A stretch of DNA of 64,000 nucleotides from Flavobacteriaceae bacterium (GCA_018669795.1 JABHSQ010000007.1:1-64000); one strand, 5' to 3'. Counted from the stretch's first letter, positions 1-10,150 are shown. Made by a program: numbers and translations. The notes: generated by a model from the letters alone, not told the origin.

Positions 1-2
1 AA

Positions 3-866
3 ACAGGATTTAGAAATCCAGACACGCAAGCATTGTTTATAGGATTTGATGTTGGTAGAGCAATTTTAGTAGGTTCTTCACCAGATAACTTAGATAGAAG
101 ATTGCCAGGAACAGATTTAACAGGTCAAGATGCTTACTTTAATTCTTATACAAGGACATCAGTAGAAGCGTTCGCTGCGACTGGAGATCCAACTTTATTA
201 GAAGCGACAGTAACTTCCCTTGTTCAACAAGAAAAAGTTACTGCCCTTGATATTGGGTATAGAGGTAAAATTGGTCCAATTAATTTAGATGCGAATCTTT
301 ATTACAATATGTATGATGGGTTTATCAATCAAAAAATTCTAATTACTCCTGAAAATGGAAGTACTTCCGATGCTTCTGGTGTGCAAGATATCGCTACTGG
401 TCAATACAAAGCCTTCCAATTATATACAAATGCTACTGAACAAATCCAATCTTATGGTTTTGTGGTTGGAGGTAATTTTAAATTTGCTAAGAATTTTGTG
501 TTTGGAGTAAATTACACTTATGCGAAATTTGATTTTAAACAAGAAAATGAACCAGATTTTTCTGCTGGATTTAATACTCCAGAGAATCAGGTAAAGATTT
601 CAATTGGAAATCCGAATTTATTTAAAAACTTTGGATTTAATATTGATGGACGTTATAAAGGTTCATACTTATGGGAATCAAGTATTGCTAATGCAGTGAT
701 GCCAGAAATATATGTTGTAGATGCTCAGATAAATTATGGAATTCCAGCAATAAAATCTGTTATTAAAGCAGGTGCAACAAATTTAGGAGGTATTGAATAT
801 CAAAGTGCTGTAGGTACTGGTTATATTGGATCTCAATATTACATCTCTTTAACTATAAATAATTAA
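3..866 (+). CDS. TonB-dependent receptor, C-terminal part (5' end outside window)
   Basis: The reading frame is open from base 3, so the gene begins upstream of the window and only about 287 C-terminal residues are present. The stretch around FRNPDTQALFIGFD followed by GRAILVGSSPDNLDR is typical of the late barrel region of large SusC-like/carboxypeptidase-regulated TonB receptors of Flavobacteriia. The rest alternates polar and aromatic residues as in outer-membrane beta strands and ends with the strand YYISLTIN plus a final N. It probably imports a ligand across the outer membrane together with the lipoprotein encoded 17 bases downstream. The substrate cannot be read from this fragment. Family call is good; specificity unknown. 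Confidence 0.85.
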   Translation, partial: TGFRNPDTQALFIGFDVGRAILVGSSPDNLDRRLPGTDLTGQDAYFNSYTRTSVEAFAATGDPTLLEATVTSLVQQEKVTALDIGYRGKIGPINLDANLYYNMYDGFINQKILITPENGSTSDASGVQDIATGQYKAFQLYTNATEQIQSYGFVVGGNFKFAKNFVFGVNYTYAKFDFKQENEPDFSAGFNTPENQVKISIGNPNLFKNFGFNIDGRYKGSYLWESSIANAVMPEIYVVDAQINYGIPAIKSVIKAGATNLGGIEYQSAVGTGYIGSQYYISLTINN

Positions 867-883
867 TAATAAATAATAGTAAT

Positions 884-2527
884 ATGAAAATATTTAATTT
901 ATACAAAAGTATTGGAGTACTTGCTTTAGCAATTACTTTGTTAACATCTTGTTCTGAAGATCAATATTGGAATGATAATCCATTGAATGATCCAACAGCA
1001 CCATCAACACTTCCTGCATTAACTTCAGGAAATGCTGATTTTTCAAACTATGTATCTCTTGGAGCTTCTTTCTCTGCTGGTGAAATTAGTGGTTCAGTGT
1101 TTATTAAATCCCAAGAGTACTCGTTTCCAAATTTATTAGCAGAAGCGTTTTCAAATACGGTTACTCTTACAGATGCAGGTACTGAAGGTTTCTTTTCACA
1201 ACCAATGGTAAATGATAACATTGGAGGATTGTTATTAAATGGTGAAGTTTATTATCGTCCTAGATTATATTTTAATGGACAAGCTCCCGCTTATTTAGAT
1301 GCTACTCCTACTACTGAGATTTCTAATATTTTAACTGGGCCCTTTAATAATATGGGTGTTTCAGGAATTAAAAGTTATCAATTTCAAAAGCAAGGTTTTG
1401 GAAATATAGCTGAATTAGGGTCTGGAGCAAATCCTTATTTTGTAAGAATGGCTTCAAGCCCTAGTGCAACGGTATTAGAAGATGCAGTGTCTCAGGATCC
1501 AACATTTTTCACCATATCTGTAATGGGAGGTAACGATGTATTATCGTATGCAACTTCTGGTGGTGCCTATGGTATAGACCAAATAGGGAATCAAGATACT
1601 TCAACTTATTCGCCATATGATATTACAGATCCAACAGCATTTAATACTAAAATAACCGAAGTTGTTTCTGCACTAACTGCTAATGGAGCTAAGGGAGTGC
1701 TTTCAAACGTTCCTTATGTAACTGATTTACCATTTTTTACTGCGGTACCTTATGCGCCATTGGATCCAACCAATCCTGATTTTGGACCACAAATTCCAGT
1801 ACTTAATGCAACATTTGCTCCTTTAAATCAGGCATTTGCTTTTTTAGGTTTCCCTGAGCGTTCTATTGTTTTCGCTGAAGCCGCGGCGAGTCCTGTTGTG
1901 ATTTTTGATAAGAGTCTGCCAAGTCTTACTGATGAGCTGTTTTTTGTTCTTGAGGCAGGTGGAGTAGATCCCTTAACTGCTGCTCTTTTAGCTCAGCAAT
2001 ATGGCCAGTCACGTCAAGCAACGGCAGAGGATCTTTTGCTCTTAACCAGTTCAGGAGTTATCGCCACACTTAATGAGGAGCATTTCGCTTATCTTGTTGG
2101 CCTTGGCGTTCCTGCAGAAACTGCTGGGCAATTATCAGTTAATGGAATTACTTATCCTTTAGCAGATAATTTTGTATTAACTGATATTGAAATCCAAAAA
2201 ACTAAGGATGCAACTGATGCTTATACTATGAAAATCATAAGTCTTGCAGATTCTTATGGACTTGCTTTTGTAAATTTAAAAGACATTTTAAGTGAAGCAT
2301 CTTCAAGTGGATTGGTTTTTGATAATTTTAATATGACTACAGATTTAGTTTTTGGAGGTTTGGTTAGTTTAGGTGGAATTCATTTAACAGCCAGAGGATA
2401 TGCTTTAATGGCAAATGAATTTTTGGAACAAATAGATGCAACTTATCTTTCTAATTTCGGAGCATCAGGATCTATGCTAAAGGCAGCTGATTACGTTATT
2501 ATGTTTCCGGAAAATCTGCCGAATTAA
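884..2527 (+). CDS. SGNH/GDSL hydrolase-like outer-membrane lipoprotein
   Basis: 547 residues. An N-terminal hydrophobic segment ends in the lipobox LLTSC, so the mature protein is probably lipidated. Block I reads YVSLGASFSAGE with the candidate nucleophile Ser, block III reads GGNDVL, and block V near the C-terminus reads LGGIHLTARGYALMANEF. In relatives I know, block V carries Asp three residues before His (DGxH); here that position is Gly, so activity is uncertain. It lies 17 bases after the TonB receptor, a common pairing in Flavobacteriia, which suggests that it handles a ligand, perhaps an ester or lipid, for that receptor. A long terminator hairpin follows. Confidence 0.75.
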   Translation: MKIFNLYKSIGVLALAITLLTSCSEDQYWNDNPLNDPTAPSTLPALTSGNADFSNYVSLGASFSAGEISGSVFIKSQEYSFPNLLAEAFSNTVTLTDAGTEGFFSQPMVNDNIGGLLLNGEVYYRPRLYFNGQAPAYLDATPTTEISNILTGPFNNMGVSGIKSYQFQKQGFGNIAELGSGANPYFVRMASSPSATVLEDAVSQDPTFFTISVMGGNDVLSYATSGGAYGIDQIGNQDTSTYSPYDITDPTAFNTKITEVVSALTANGAKGVLSNVPYVTDLPFFTAVPYAPLDPTNPDFGPQIPVLNATFAPLNQAFAFLGFPERSIVFAEAAASPVVIFDKSLPSLTDELFFVLEAGGVDPLTAALLAQQYGQSRQATAEDLLLLTSSGVIATLNEEHFAYLVGLGVPAETAGQLSVNGITYPLADNFVLTDIEIQKTKDATDAYTMKIISLADSYGLAFVNLKDILSEASSSGLVFDNFNMTTDLVFGGLVSLGGIHLTARGYALMANEFLEQIDATYLSNFGASGSMLKAADYVIMFPENLPN

Positions 2528-2535
2528 TAAATCAG

Positions 2536-2598
2536 ATTAATATTACAAAGAAAAAAACCGAAGTTAAATACTTCGGTTTTTTTCTTTGTAATATTAAT
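2536..2598. terminator. Long perfect inverted-repeat terminator
   Basis: Arms at 2536-2564 and 2570-2598 are perfect complements (29 pairs, 5-base loop). The inner GC part is ACCGAAG/CTTCGGT, flanked by A7 and T7 tracts, so it can act on either strand. It closes the TonB receptor-lipoprotein operon. Confidence 0.9.
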
Positions 2599-2671
2599 TT
2601 CTATTTATTGCTGATGGTTAATAGGAATAATTAAAAGGGATTAGTTAGGAATAAAAATATAGGGTTTTGCC

Positions 2672-2703
2672 TTGTATTTTTTCAATTTAAAAAACTATAT
2701 TTG
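2672..2703 (+). promoter_or_regulatory. Promoter of atpD-atpC
   Basis: TATATTTG at 2696-2703 matches the Bacteroidota -7 element TAnnTTTG. TTG at 2672-2674, 21 bases upstream, is a possible -33 element. The predicted leader to the atpD ATG is about 55 bases. Confidence 0.7.
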
Positions 2704-2746
2704 CCCCGTTTAAAATAGGGGATATCTATAGCCCTAATAGTACTAA

Positions 2747-4270
<1,524 letters not shown>

Positions 4271-4293
4271 TAGCACACTTAACTATAATTATT

Positions 4294-4572
4294 ATGTATT
4301 TAGAAATAGTAACTCCAGAAGCTTCTTTAGTAAGTGGTGAAATAGAATCTTTAACAGTACCAGGAGTAGATGGTGAGTTTCAGATGTTAAATAATCACGC
4401 ATCTATTGTGTCATCTTTACAACATGGAAACGTAAAATTTAAAGGAGAACCTACATTTACTAAAGGTTTTGAAGATAAATTTTCTAAGGAAAATGACGGG
4501 AAATGGTCTTTAAAAATTAACGGTGGTACTATTGAAATGAAAAATAATAAAGCAATTGTTTTGGCAGATTAA
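4294..4572 (+). CDS. atpC: F1Fo ATP synthase subunit epsilon (short form)
   Basis: 92 residues. The N-terminal beta-sandwich is clear: MYLEIVTPEASLVSGEIESLTVPGxDGEFQML. The regulatory two-helix C-terminal domain of E. coli epsilon (about 138 residues) is absent; such short forms are usual in Bacteroidota. It joins F1 to the c-ring via gamma. It is co-transcribed with atpD and followed by a strong terminator. The missing helices imply that the classical epsilon inhibition of ATP hydrolysis does not operate here (inference). Confidence 0.95.
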   Translation: MYLEIVTPEASLVSGEIESLTVPGVDGEFQMLNNHASIVSSLQHGNVKFKGEPTFTKGFEDKFSKENDGKWSLKINGGTIEMKNNKAIVLAD

Positions 4573-4594
4573 GACCATACTATTATCATATTTT

Positions 4595-4625
4595 AAAATC
4601 CCAAATCTTATTGATTTGGGATTTT
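4595..4625. terminator. Terminator after atpC
   Basis: Perfect 13-base arms AAAATCCCAAATC (4595-4607) and its complement (4613-4625), loop TTATT, followed by more T residues. Ends the atpD-atpC transcript. Confidence 0.9.
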
Positions 4626-4755
4626 TTATTTGTGTCTTTAAAACTTACTTCTAGTGTTTTTTGAAACCAATTTTTATTATCATTTTCTGTATCCATACTA
4701 ATTGATTTAAATAATACTTTTTGGAAAAAGCATATTATATATTTAATAATAACTT

Positions 4756-4763
4756 TATTTTTG
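4756..4763 (+). promoter_or_regulatory. -7 element of TonB receptor gene
   Basis: TATTTTTG fits TAnnTTTG and lies 18 bases before the ATG at 4782. It also argues against the upstream in-frame TTG at 4761 as the start. Confidence 0.6.
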
Positions 4764-4781
4764 CTTATTAATAACATAGCT

Positions 4782-6608
4782 ATGAAAACAAAACATATAT
4801 TAATATTGCCTACTTTATTTATTGGAATGATTTCATTTTCTCAAGAGACCAGTACCGAGGAACAATTAGATGAAATATTAATTACTTCCAGTAGAATAGA
4901 TTTGCCATTTTCTGAAAACTCTCGAACTATTACTGTGATTACTTCCGAAGATATTAAAAACAGTACCGCAACCAATGTTACTGATTTGTTGCAGAGCGTT
5001 GCAGGACTTGATATTAGAAGAAGAGGAATTGATGGTATGCAATCTGATATTTACATTCGTGGTGGACAATTCAATCAAACTTTAATTTTGATCGATGGCT
5101 TTAAAACTGAAGATCCACAAACTGGACACCATACCATGAATATGATGATTCCTATAGAAGATATTGAACGAATTGAAATAATTAAAGGGCCATCAGCAAG
5201 AATATTTGGTCAAAATGCATTTTCTGGAGCGGTCAATATTGTAACAAAAAGCAATGTAAAAGAGCAATTAAAATTGGAAGTAGGAAGTGGTTCATATGGT
5301 AAATTAAGCTTAGGGCTTACTGCAGCAACTAACCTTGAAAAATCAAGTCATTTGGTGAATTTTGAATACAATGGTAGTCAGGGTTATCGTGAAAATACTG
5401 ACTATAAAAATATTAATTATTTTTTAAAGAGCAGTATCCAAACCAATCATCAGCCTATTGATGTAATAGCAACATTCATTGATCGAAAATTTGGGGCAAG
5501 TAACTTTTATACCAATAATCCAGTATATAACGAATATGAGGAAACTCAAACAAGTTTGGTTGGGATTTCAACTTCTATCAACAAAAATAATTGGACCTTT
5601 AAACCAAAATTATATTGGAAAAGAGGACAAGATCTGTTTGTTTTAAAGAGGGACGATCCAAGCTTTTCCAGAAACTTTAATATTACCAATAAAATAACAG
5701 CAGAAGTAAATTCTTCTTTTAAATCCTCATTGGGAATTACAGGTATTGGATTAGATCTTTCTGAAACTACCTTATCAAGTAACAACCTAGGAGATCAAAA
5801 TAGAACGGTTGTTAATATGTTTGTAGAACATCGTCTTTTATTGATAAATAATAAATTAGATATCACTCCCGGAGTTTCGTTAAGTTATTATTCAGATTTC
5901 GATTTTTATGCATTTCCAGGATTGGATGTTGGATATTCATTTTCTAATAATTTAAAAATTTATGGGAATATTGGCTATTCTTATAGAGTCCCTACTTATA
6001 CTGAACTGTATACTAATATTCCAAACTTCCTATCAGGTAATTCAGAGTTAAAACCTGAAAAAGCACTTGCAGAAGAATTAGGAATAAATTACACCATCAA
6101 GAAATTAGAATTAACTGGGGCGGTTTTTAGAAGAGAAGCTAAGGATTTGATAGATTATGTTAAGGAAACAGAAGAAAGTCCAATTTTTGTAGCTCAAAAC
6201 CTAAGAGAGGTTACAACATCTGGATTTGAATTAAACGCAGCTTACAATTTTATCCTTTTTAATAATTCTCAGAGAGTGAAATTAGGCTATACTTTTTTGG
6301 AAGACGATTATCATGATACAAATGTTTTCGCTTCAAGGTATTTAATAGACACTTCAATAAAGAATCATTTTACAGGAGTTTTCGATTTTACGATTGCTAA
6401 AATTATTAAGCCTAGTGTTACTTATAAATATGTGGAAAGACCACAAGAATCCTATAGTATTGTAGATGCAAAACTTGCTGCAGCTATTAAATCATTTTCT
6501 GTATTTATACTAGTTAATAATATTTTTGATACAGAATATTATGAAAAGGATAATGTAATTATGCCAAGGAGTAATTTTGAGTTTGGACTGACTTATACAT
6601 TTATATAA
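4782..6608 (+). CDS. TonB-dependent receptor, BtuB-sized
   Basis: 608 residues from the ATG at 4782; a TTG seven codons upstream is in frame but sits in the -7 promoter element. Signal peptide about 1-20 ending SFSQ. The plug domain contains the receptor core RIDLPFSENSRTITVIT, then DLLQSVAGLDIRRRG, IYIRGGQFNQTLILIDG and IERIEIIKGPSARIFGQNAFSGAVNIVTK-type motifs. A beta barrel follows and ends with a typical strand, FELGLTYTFI-like. Size and plug resemble BtuB-type receptors, but I see no cobalamin riboswitch in the 200 bases upstream, so the substrate stays open. It is a single-gene transcript with its own promoter. Confidence 0.85.
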   Translation: MKTKHILILPTLFIGMISFSQETSTEEQLDEILITSSRIDLPFSENSRTITVITSEDIKNSTATNVTDLLQSVAGLDIRRRGIDGMQSDIYIRGGQFNQTLILIDGFKTEDPQTGHHTMNMMIPIEDIERIEIIKGPSARIFGQNAFSGAVNIVTKSNVKEQLKLEVGSGSYGKLSLGLTAATNLEKSSHLVNFEYNGSQGYRENTDYKNINYFLKSSIQTNHQPIDVIATFIDRKFGASNFYTNNPVYNEYEETQTSLVGISTSINKNNWTFKPKLYWKRGQDLFVLKRDDPSFSRNFNITNKITAEVNSSFKSSLGITGIGLDLSETTLSSNNLGDQNRTVVNMFVEHRLLLINNKLDITPGVSLSYYSDFDFYAFPGLDVGYSFSNNLKIYGNIGYSYRVPTYTELYTNIPNFLSGNSELKPEKALAEELGINYTIKKLELTGAVFRREAKDLIDYVKETEESPIFVAQNLREVTTSGFELNAAYNFILFNNSQRVKLGYTFLEDDYHDTNVFASRYLIDTSIKNHFTGVFDFTIAKIIKPSVTYKYVERPQESYSIVDAKLAAAIKSFSVFILVNNIFDTEYYEKDNVIMPRSNFEFGLTYTFI

Positions 6609-6661
6609 AAATCAATATTTACTGGGTTAAAAGCAAATATTTCTATTAAAATAAATTGACT

Positions 6662-7210
6662 TTAATTGCTTTTATAAAATTTGAGAAGTTTGTAAAATAA
6701 TACAGTTCCAACATACAATGCTAAGCCATAACACGTATGACAAATAAAAGTTCGTAGTAGTAAAATGTCTTTAATAGGACTATCAGCACCAGCCCAGCCA
6801 AGACCAAGTGCGGGCATTTCTAGATACAAAGGCATAAACATAAATAACCACATCATAATTAAAGCAGGAAGTATTTTAGGTCTGGATTTAAGTATTTTAA
6901 AACTGAGTAAAAAATACAAATACGTGTCTATGAGGCAGACAAAGATATGTGCCGATAATCCAACAAATGTTTCTCCTTTTAACTTGGGGATTTTCGAAAA
7001 ATTTGGATCTGGAAATAAAGCCTCTCCACTAAATAAGATGATAATATATCTCCCTAAACTTTGATAGCCTGCCAAGACTGATCCCATATTATAAATTTCA
7101 GTAACTATTTTTGCTGAAGCATCAATAACTATTGCTCCAAAAATTCCAACAAAAAACAACGCTATTATTTTTATTTTAATACCATGATCATTAAAATAAT
7201 TGTTACTCAT
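6662..7210 (-). CDS. Multi-pass membrane protein, DUF2938-like
   Basis: 182 residues with about four hydrophobic segments (near residues 12-32, 86-106, 115-135 and 152-174). The pattern GRYIIILFSGE, then GLSAHIFVCLIDTYLYF, then MPALGLGWAGADSP and a late HTCYGLALYVG resembles the DUF2938 family of small inner-membrane proteins as I remember it. Function unknown. It converges with the TonB receptor gene on the plus strand and is not obviously in an operon. An unrelated four-helix membrane protein is the alternative. Confidence 0.6.
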   Translation of the reverse strand: MSNNYFNDHGIKIKIIALFFVGIFGAIVIDASAKIVTEIYNMGSVLAGYQSLGRYIIILFSGEALFPDPNFSKIPKLKGETFVGLSAHIFVCLIDTYLYFLLSFKILKSRPKILPALIMMWLFMFMPLYLEMPALGLGWAGADSPIKDILLLRTFICHTCYGLALYVGTVLFYKLLKFYKSN

Positions 7211-7358
7211 ACTATACTAGGTTATATCTAATTTATAGTCTTATGTTAACGAATCTAAATAGATTTTTTTGAAAATCGAAATAAAGCAATATTTCATGTT
7301 ATTAGTTTGATAGAGCTCTACCTCAGGTTAAAATGATTGATTTAGATAGCAATTGTAA

Positions 7359-7841
7359 TTATTTAATCATCTCCCTAACCTTATCATAGACTAAAAAGGA
7401 TTCCCAGCCTCTGTATAACAAATAATCGGCTAGTTTTTTTCTTTTTTTTTGGAGGTTATTTTCAGTGCTTAATTGAAAATATCGTTTTTCTGATAATTCG
7501 TTAAACGTGTTTTCGTAGTCTTCGTCAGTAATTTCTTTTAGACCTAAATCAATATTATATTTAGAAATATCTCTATACCTGAGTTCTCTTACAATTCGTT
7601 GCTTTCCCCATTTCTTATGGTTGAACTTTCCCCTTGCATAGGCTTGTGTAAATCGAGTTTCATTCAAGAAATTATACTTTAATAAATGAAGAATGATGAT
7701 GTCAACTGCTTCAGGAATCATTCTCATTTCTCTCAGTTTTTGATTCACTTCTTTATGACAACGTTCTTGGTAAGCACAGTAAAATTCAAGTTTAGCAGTA
7801 GCTTCTTTTAGGGTATATGTTTTTTGATAATTGAAATTCAC
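7359..7841 (-). CDS. recX: Regulatory protein RecX
   Basis: 160 residues, normal for the family. RecX binds RecA filaments and restrains recombinase activity. Three-helix repeats are visible: CAYQERCHKEVNQKLREM, then LLKYNFLNETRFTQAYARGKF with KKWGKQRIVRELRYR, then a third degenerate unit rich in Lys and Arg. The ATG at 7841 lies about 11 bases after a predicted transcription start (-7 element at 7858-7865). A terminator separates it from rng upstream. recA is not in the window. Confidence 0.9.
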   Translation of the reverse strand: MNFNYQKTYTLKEATAKLEFYCAYQERCHKEVNQKLREMRMIPEAVDIIILHLLKYNFLNETRFTQAYARGKFNHKKWGKQRIVRELRYRDISKYNIDLGLKEITDEDYENTFNELSEKRYFQLSTENNLQKKRKKLADYLLYRGWESFLVYDKVREMIK

Positions 7842-7857
7842 TAAAAATATTCTTTCT

Positions 7858-7865
7858 CAAATTTA
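7858..7865 (-). promoter_or_regulatory. -7 element of recX
   Basis: The minus strand reads TAAATTTG, matching TAnnTTTG, 17 bases upstream of the recX ATG. Confidence 0.6.
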
Positions 7866-7880
7866 ATTAAAAAATTCATA

Positions 7881-7916
7881 AAAAAACCTCCAAAGTTTTC
7901 ACAGAGGAGGTTTTTT
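7881..7916 (-). terminator. Terminator after rng
   Basis: Arms AAAAAACCTCC (7881-7891) and GGAGGTTTTTT (7906-7916). On the minus strand it follows the rng stop directly and ends in a T run, so recX depends on its own promoter. Confidence 0.85.
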
Positions 7917-7921
7917 TCAGG

Positions 7922-9466
7922 TTATTTTATCTTCGAATCATCTTTGTCAACAAAGTGATATTCTAGATACGTGTAAGCATCTCTTGGTTGTATTGTCACC
8001 CATTTCTTGTGCTCCATAAACCACTTGGTTCGCACGGATGGAAAACCTTTTGTTAAAAAGGCCGCTATAAAAGGATGTGTGTTTAAAGTTATCTTTTTAG
8101 AGTCTTTTTTGATAAGGCTTTTAAGCTCATCATTCATTTTATTTACCAATACTATTGGCGCTTCAACCTCGGTAGTCTCTCCTGTATTAGGATTCTCTTC
8201 TCGAGTTTTAATATTCATCTCTGGTCGCACGCGTTGTCTGGTTATTTGTATTAAACCAAACTTACTAGGGGGTAATATCTTATGTTTTGCACGATCATCG
8301 TTCATTTCTTTAACCATATGATCGAATAATTTTTTTCGATTGGCAGCTGCTGCCATATCTATAAAATCGATAACAATAATACCTCCCATATCACGCAACC
8401 TTAGTTGTCGTGCTACTTCGCTAGCAGCAATTAAGTTTACTTCTAATGCGGTTTCCTCTTGATTATTTGTTTTGTTACTTCGGTTACCACTATTAACATC
8501 AATTACATGCAACGCTTCGGTATGTTCGATTACTAAGTAAGTTCCCTTACTTCCTGATACCGTTCTACCAAACGCTGTTTTGATTTGACGTTCAATCCCA
8601 AATTTTTCAAATAAGGGAGTTTTAGAATCATAAAACTTAACAATATTCTCTTTGTTAGGTGCGATTGATTGCACATAATCTTTAATTTGTAAGTAAAGTG
8701 TTTCGTCGTCTATGTAAATAGAAGAAAACGAATCGTTAAAGACATCTCTAATAATAGATGCGCCTCTATTTAACTCACTTAACACCTTTGAAGGAAGGTG
8801 CGCTCCTCGTAACTTTTTGCACATCGCATTCCAGCGATCCATGAGATTTTCTAAATCTCTATCCAGTTCAGCTACTTTTTTACCCTGGGCTACAGTTCGT
8901 ATAATAACTCCAAATCCTTTAGGTTTAATACTCGTTACCAAGCGTTTTAACCTGTCTTTTTCTTCCTTAGATTCTATTTTTTGTGAAATAGAAACTCGAT
9001 CAGAAAACGGTACCAATACAATATAGCGTCCAGCTATCGAAAGCTCTGAGCTAATTCTTGGACCTTTAGTGGAAATGGGTTCTTTTACAATCTGAACCAA
9101 TGTCGATTGATTAGACTTTAGTACATGATTTATACCTCCGTTTTTATCAATATCTTTTTCAAATGGGAAATTTTTTAAAGAATAATCTTTAAGTTTACCT
9201 GTGCTTACACTCTTAACGAATTTCAAAAGAGAAGCGACTTTAGGACCTAAATCATGATAATGCAAAAAAGCATCTTTTTCATAACCTACATTAACAAATG
9301 TAGCATTTAAGCCTGGAACAATTTTTCGAGTTTTGGCGATAAACACATCACCAACCGAAAACTTGTTATCGTCTTCTTCTTTGTGTAATTCTATTAGTTT
9401 TCCATCTTTTAAAAGGGCAAAATCAACTGATTGTGAACTGGATCTAATAAATAATTCGTAGTTCAC
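7922..9466 (-). CDS. rng: Ribonuclease E/G family endoribonuclease (RNase G)
   Basis: 514 residues. Cuts single-stranded AU-rich RNA in rRNA maturation and mRNA turnover. The N-terminus has the S1 domain (VGDVFIAKTRKIVPGLNATFVNVGYEKDAFLHYHDL near 40-72). The catalytic core contains HVIDVNSG and GGIIVIDFIDM, whose Asp residues bind Mg2+, and the later RQRVRP segment. There is no long C-terminal degradosome scaffold, which is why I call it RNase G rather than E. It lies downstream of the small basic protein and HU genes on the same strand; this rng, basic-protein, HU order is familiar to me from Bacteroidota. Confidence 0.93.
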   Translation of the reverse strand: MNYELFIRSSSQSVDFALLKDGKLIELHKEEDDNKFSVGDVFIAKTRKIVPGLNATFVNVGYEKDAFLHYHDLGPKVASLLKFVKSVSTGKLKDYSLKNFPFEKDIDKNGGINHVLKSNQSTLVQIVKEPISTKGPRISSELSIAGRYIVLVPFSDRVSISQKIESKEEKDRLKRLVTSIKPKGFGVIIRTVAQGKKVAELDRDLENLMDRWNAMCKKLRGAHLPSKVLSELNRGASIIRDVFNDSFSSIYIDDETLYLQIKDYVQSIAPNKENIVKFYDSKTPLFEKFGIERQIKTAFGRTVSGSKGTYLVIEHTEALHVIDVNSGNRSNKTNNQEETALEVNLIAASEVARQLRLRDMGGIIVIDFIDMAAAANRKKLFDHMVKEMNDDRAKHKILPPSKFGLIQITRQRVRPEMNIKTREENPNTGETTEVEAPIVLVNKMNDELKSLIKKDSKKITLNTHPFIAAFLTKGFPSVRTKWFMEHKKWVTIQPRDAYTYLEYHFVDKDDSKIK

Positions 9467-9542
9467 GTTTCATTAATTTTTATCCATCATACCTATAAGT
9501 ATGACAAATGGATTAAACATTATTTTATCACAGGTTATTGAA

Positions 9543-9563
9543 TTCTCACTATTTTAGTGAGAA
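9543..9563. promoter_or_regulatory. Hairpin or operator-like inverted repeat upstream of rng
   Basis: Arms TTCTCACTA (9543-9551) and TAGTGAGAA (9555-9563) with a 3-base spacer, 77 bases upstream of the rng start. There is no T run on either side, so it is not a standard intrinsic terminator. It could be an operator, or an RNA hairpin in the rng leader that would matter if rng is autoregulated as in E. coli rne. Confidence 0.4.
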
Positions 9564-9651
9564 AAACCCGTCGAAATTAAAAAGTTAAAAAAACTGATTA
9601 ATTTCATTTTCAAAGAACTTTTTTGATTTTTTAAACTATTGGAATAATTTC

Positions 9652-9744
9652 TTATTTCTTAGTTTTATGGCGATTAGCACGACTTCTTTTCTTTCTTTTA
9701 TGAGTAGAAATCTTTGCTCTTTTTCTTTTTTTACCACTTGGCAT
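9652..9744 (-). CDS. Very small basic protein, probably ribosome-associated
   Basis: 30 codons plus TAA, read on the minus strand: starts MPSGKKRKRAKIST and ends ANRHKTKK. Ten Lys, six Arg and two His make it 60 percent basic, with no acidic residue. It lies 39 bases downstream of the HU gene on the same strand and 185 bases upstream of rng. I know near-identical short MPSGKKRKR-type proteins at this place in other Bacteroidota, which supports a real gene despite its size. Composition suggests rRNA binding; it may be the extra large-subunit protein (bL38) that I recall from the Flavobacterium johnsoniae ribosome, but I cannot confirm that. It is not bTHX, whose sequence starts differently. 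Confidence 0.8.
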   Translation of the reverse strand: MPSGKKRKRAKISTHKRKKRSRANRHKTKK

Positions 9745-9783
9745 AGTAATCTGTTTATATATCTCGATTTAACGAGATGGTTA

Positions 9784-10074
9784 TTATTTTACCTTAACAT
9801 TAGTTTTTACACCTTGTACAAATACTTTAGCAGGCTTAAATGCTGGTATATTATGTGCAGGGATTTTAATTGTAGTGTTTTTTGAAATATTTCTTCCTGT
9901 TTTTTCAGCTCTTTTCTTTACGATAAAACTTCCAAAACCCCTTAAATAAACATTTTCTCCACCTTCTAATGAATTTTTTACTTCATTCATAAAGGTTTCA
10001 ACTGTAGCCTGAACATCTCCTTTTTCCATTCCTAGTTTGTCTGAAATTTTCGCTACGATATCTGCTTTTGTCAT
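9784..10074 (-). CDS. HU/IHF-family DNA-binding protein
   Basis: 96 residues. A nucleoid protein that bends DNA as a dimer. Helices 1-2 start MTKADIVAKISDKLGMEKGDVQATVE, followed by the family saddle motif RGFGSFIVKKRAEKTGRNISKNTTIKIPAHNIPAFKPAK. The intercalating Pro position is present in the IPAHNIPAFKP arm. Closer to IHF-beta-like HU of Bacteroidota than to E. coli HupA. It probably starts an mRNA that also carries the 30-codon basic protein gene. Its promoter (-7 at 10121-10128) is divergent from mutY, with a shared palindrome between. Confidence 0.95.
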   Translation of the reverse strand: MTKADIVAKISDKLGMEKGDVQATVETFMNEVKNSLEGGENVYLRGFGSFIVKKRAEKTGRNISKNTTIKIPAHNIPAFKPAKVFVQGVKTNVKVK

Positions 10075-10120
10075 TGTGTATTAAATTTATATGTTAAAAT
10101 TTCTCTTTTTTTCACGACGG

Positions 10121-10128
10121 CAAATATA
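10121..10128 (-). promoter_or_regulatory. -7 element of the HU/IHF gene
   Basis: The minus strand reads TATATTTG, a match to TAnnTTTG, 47 bases upstream of the HU ATG. Confidence 0.65.
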
Positions 10129-10150
10129 TGAATTTTATAATCAAAAAATC

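Noticed and set aside
4586-4777. A 63-codon minus-strand frame between atpC and the TonB receptor gene
   Set aside because: Its end is made from the atpC terminator hairpin and its start from the promoter of the next gene; no promoter or family match supports it.
9667-9885. A plus-strand frame of 72 codons over the HU end and the small basic gene
   Set aside because: It is the antisense shadow of the 30-codon basic gene and the HU 3' end; Phe/Ser/Leu-rich composition is typical of reverse-complemented Lys-rich coding.
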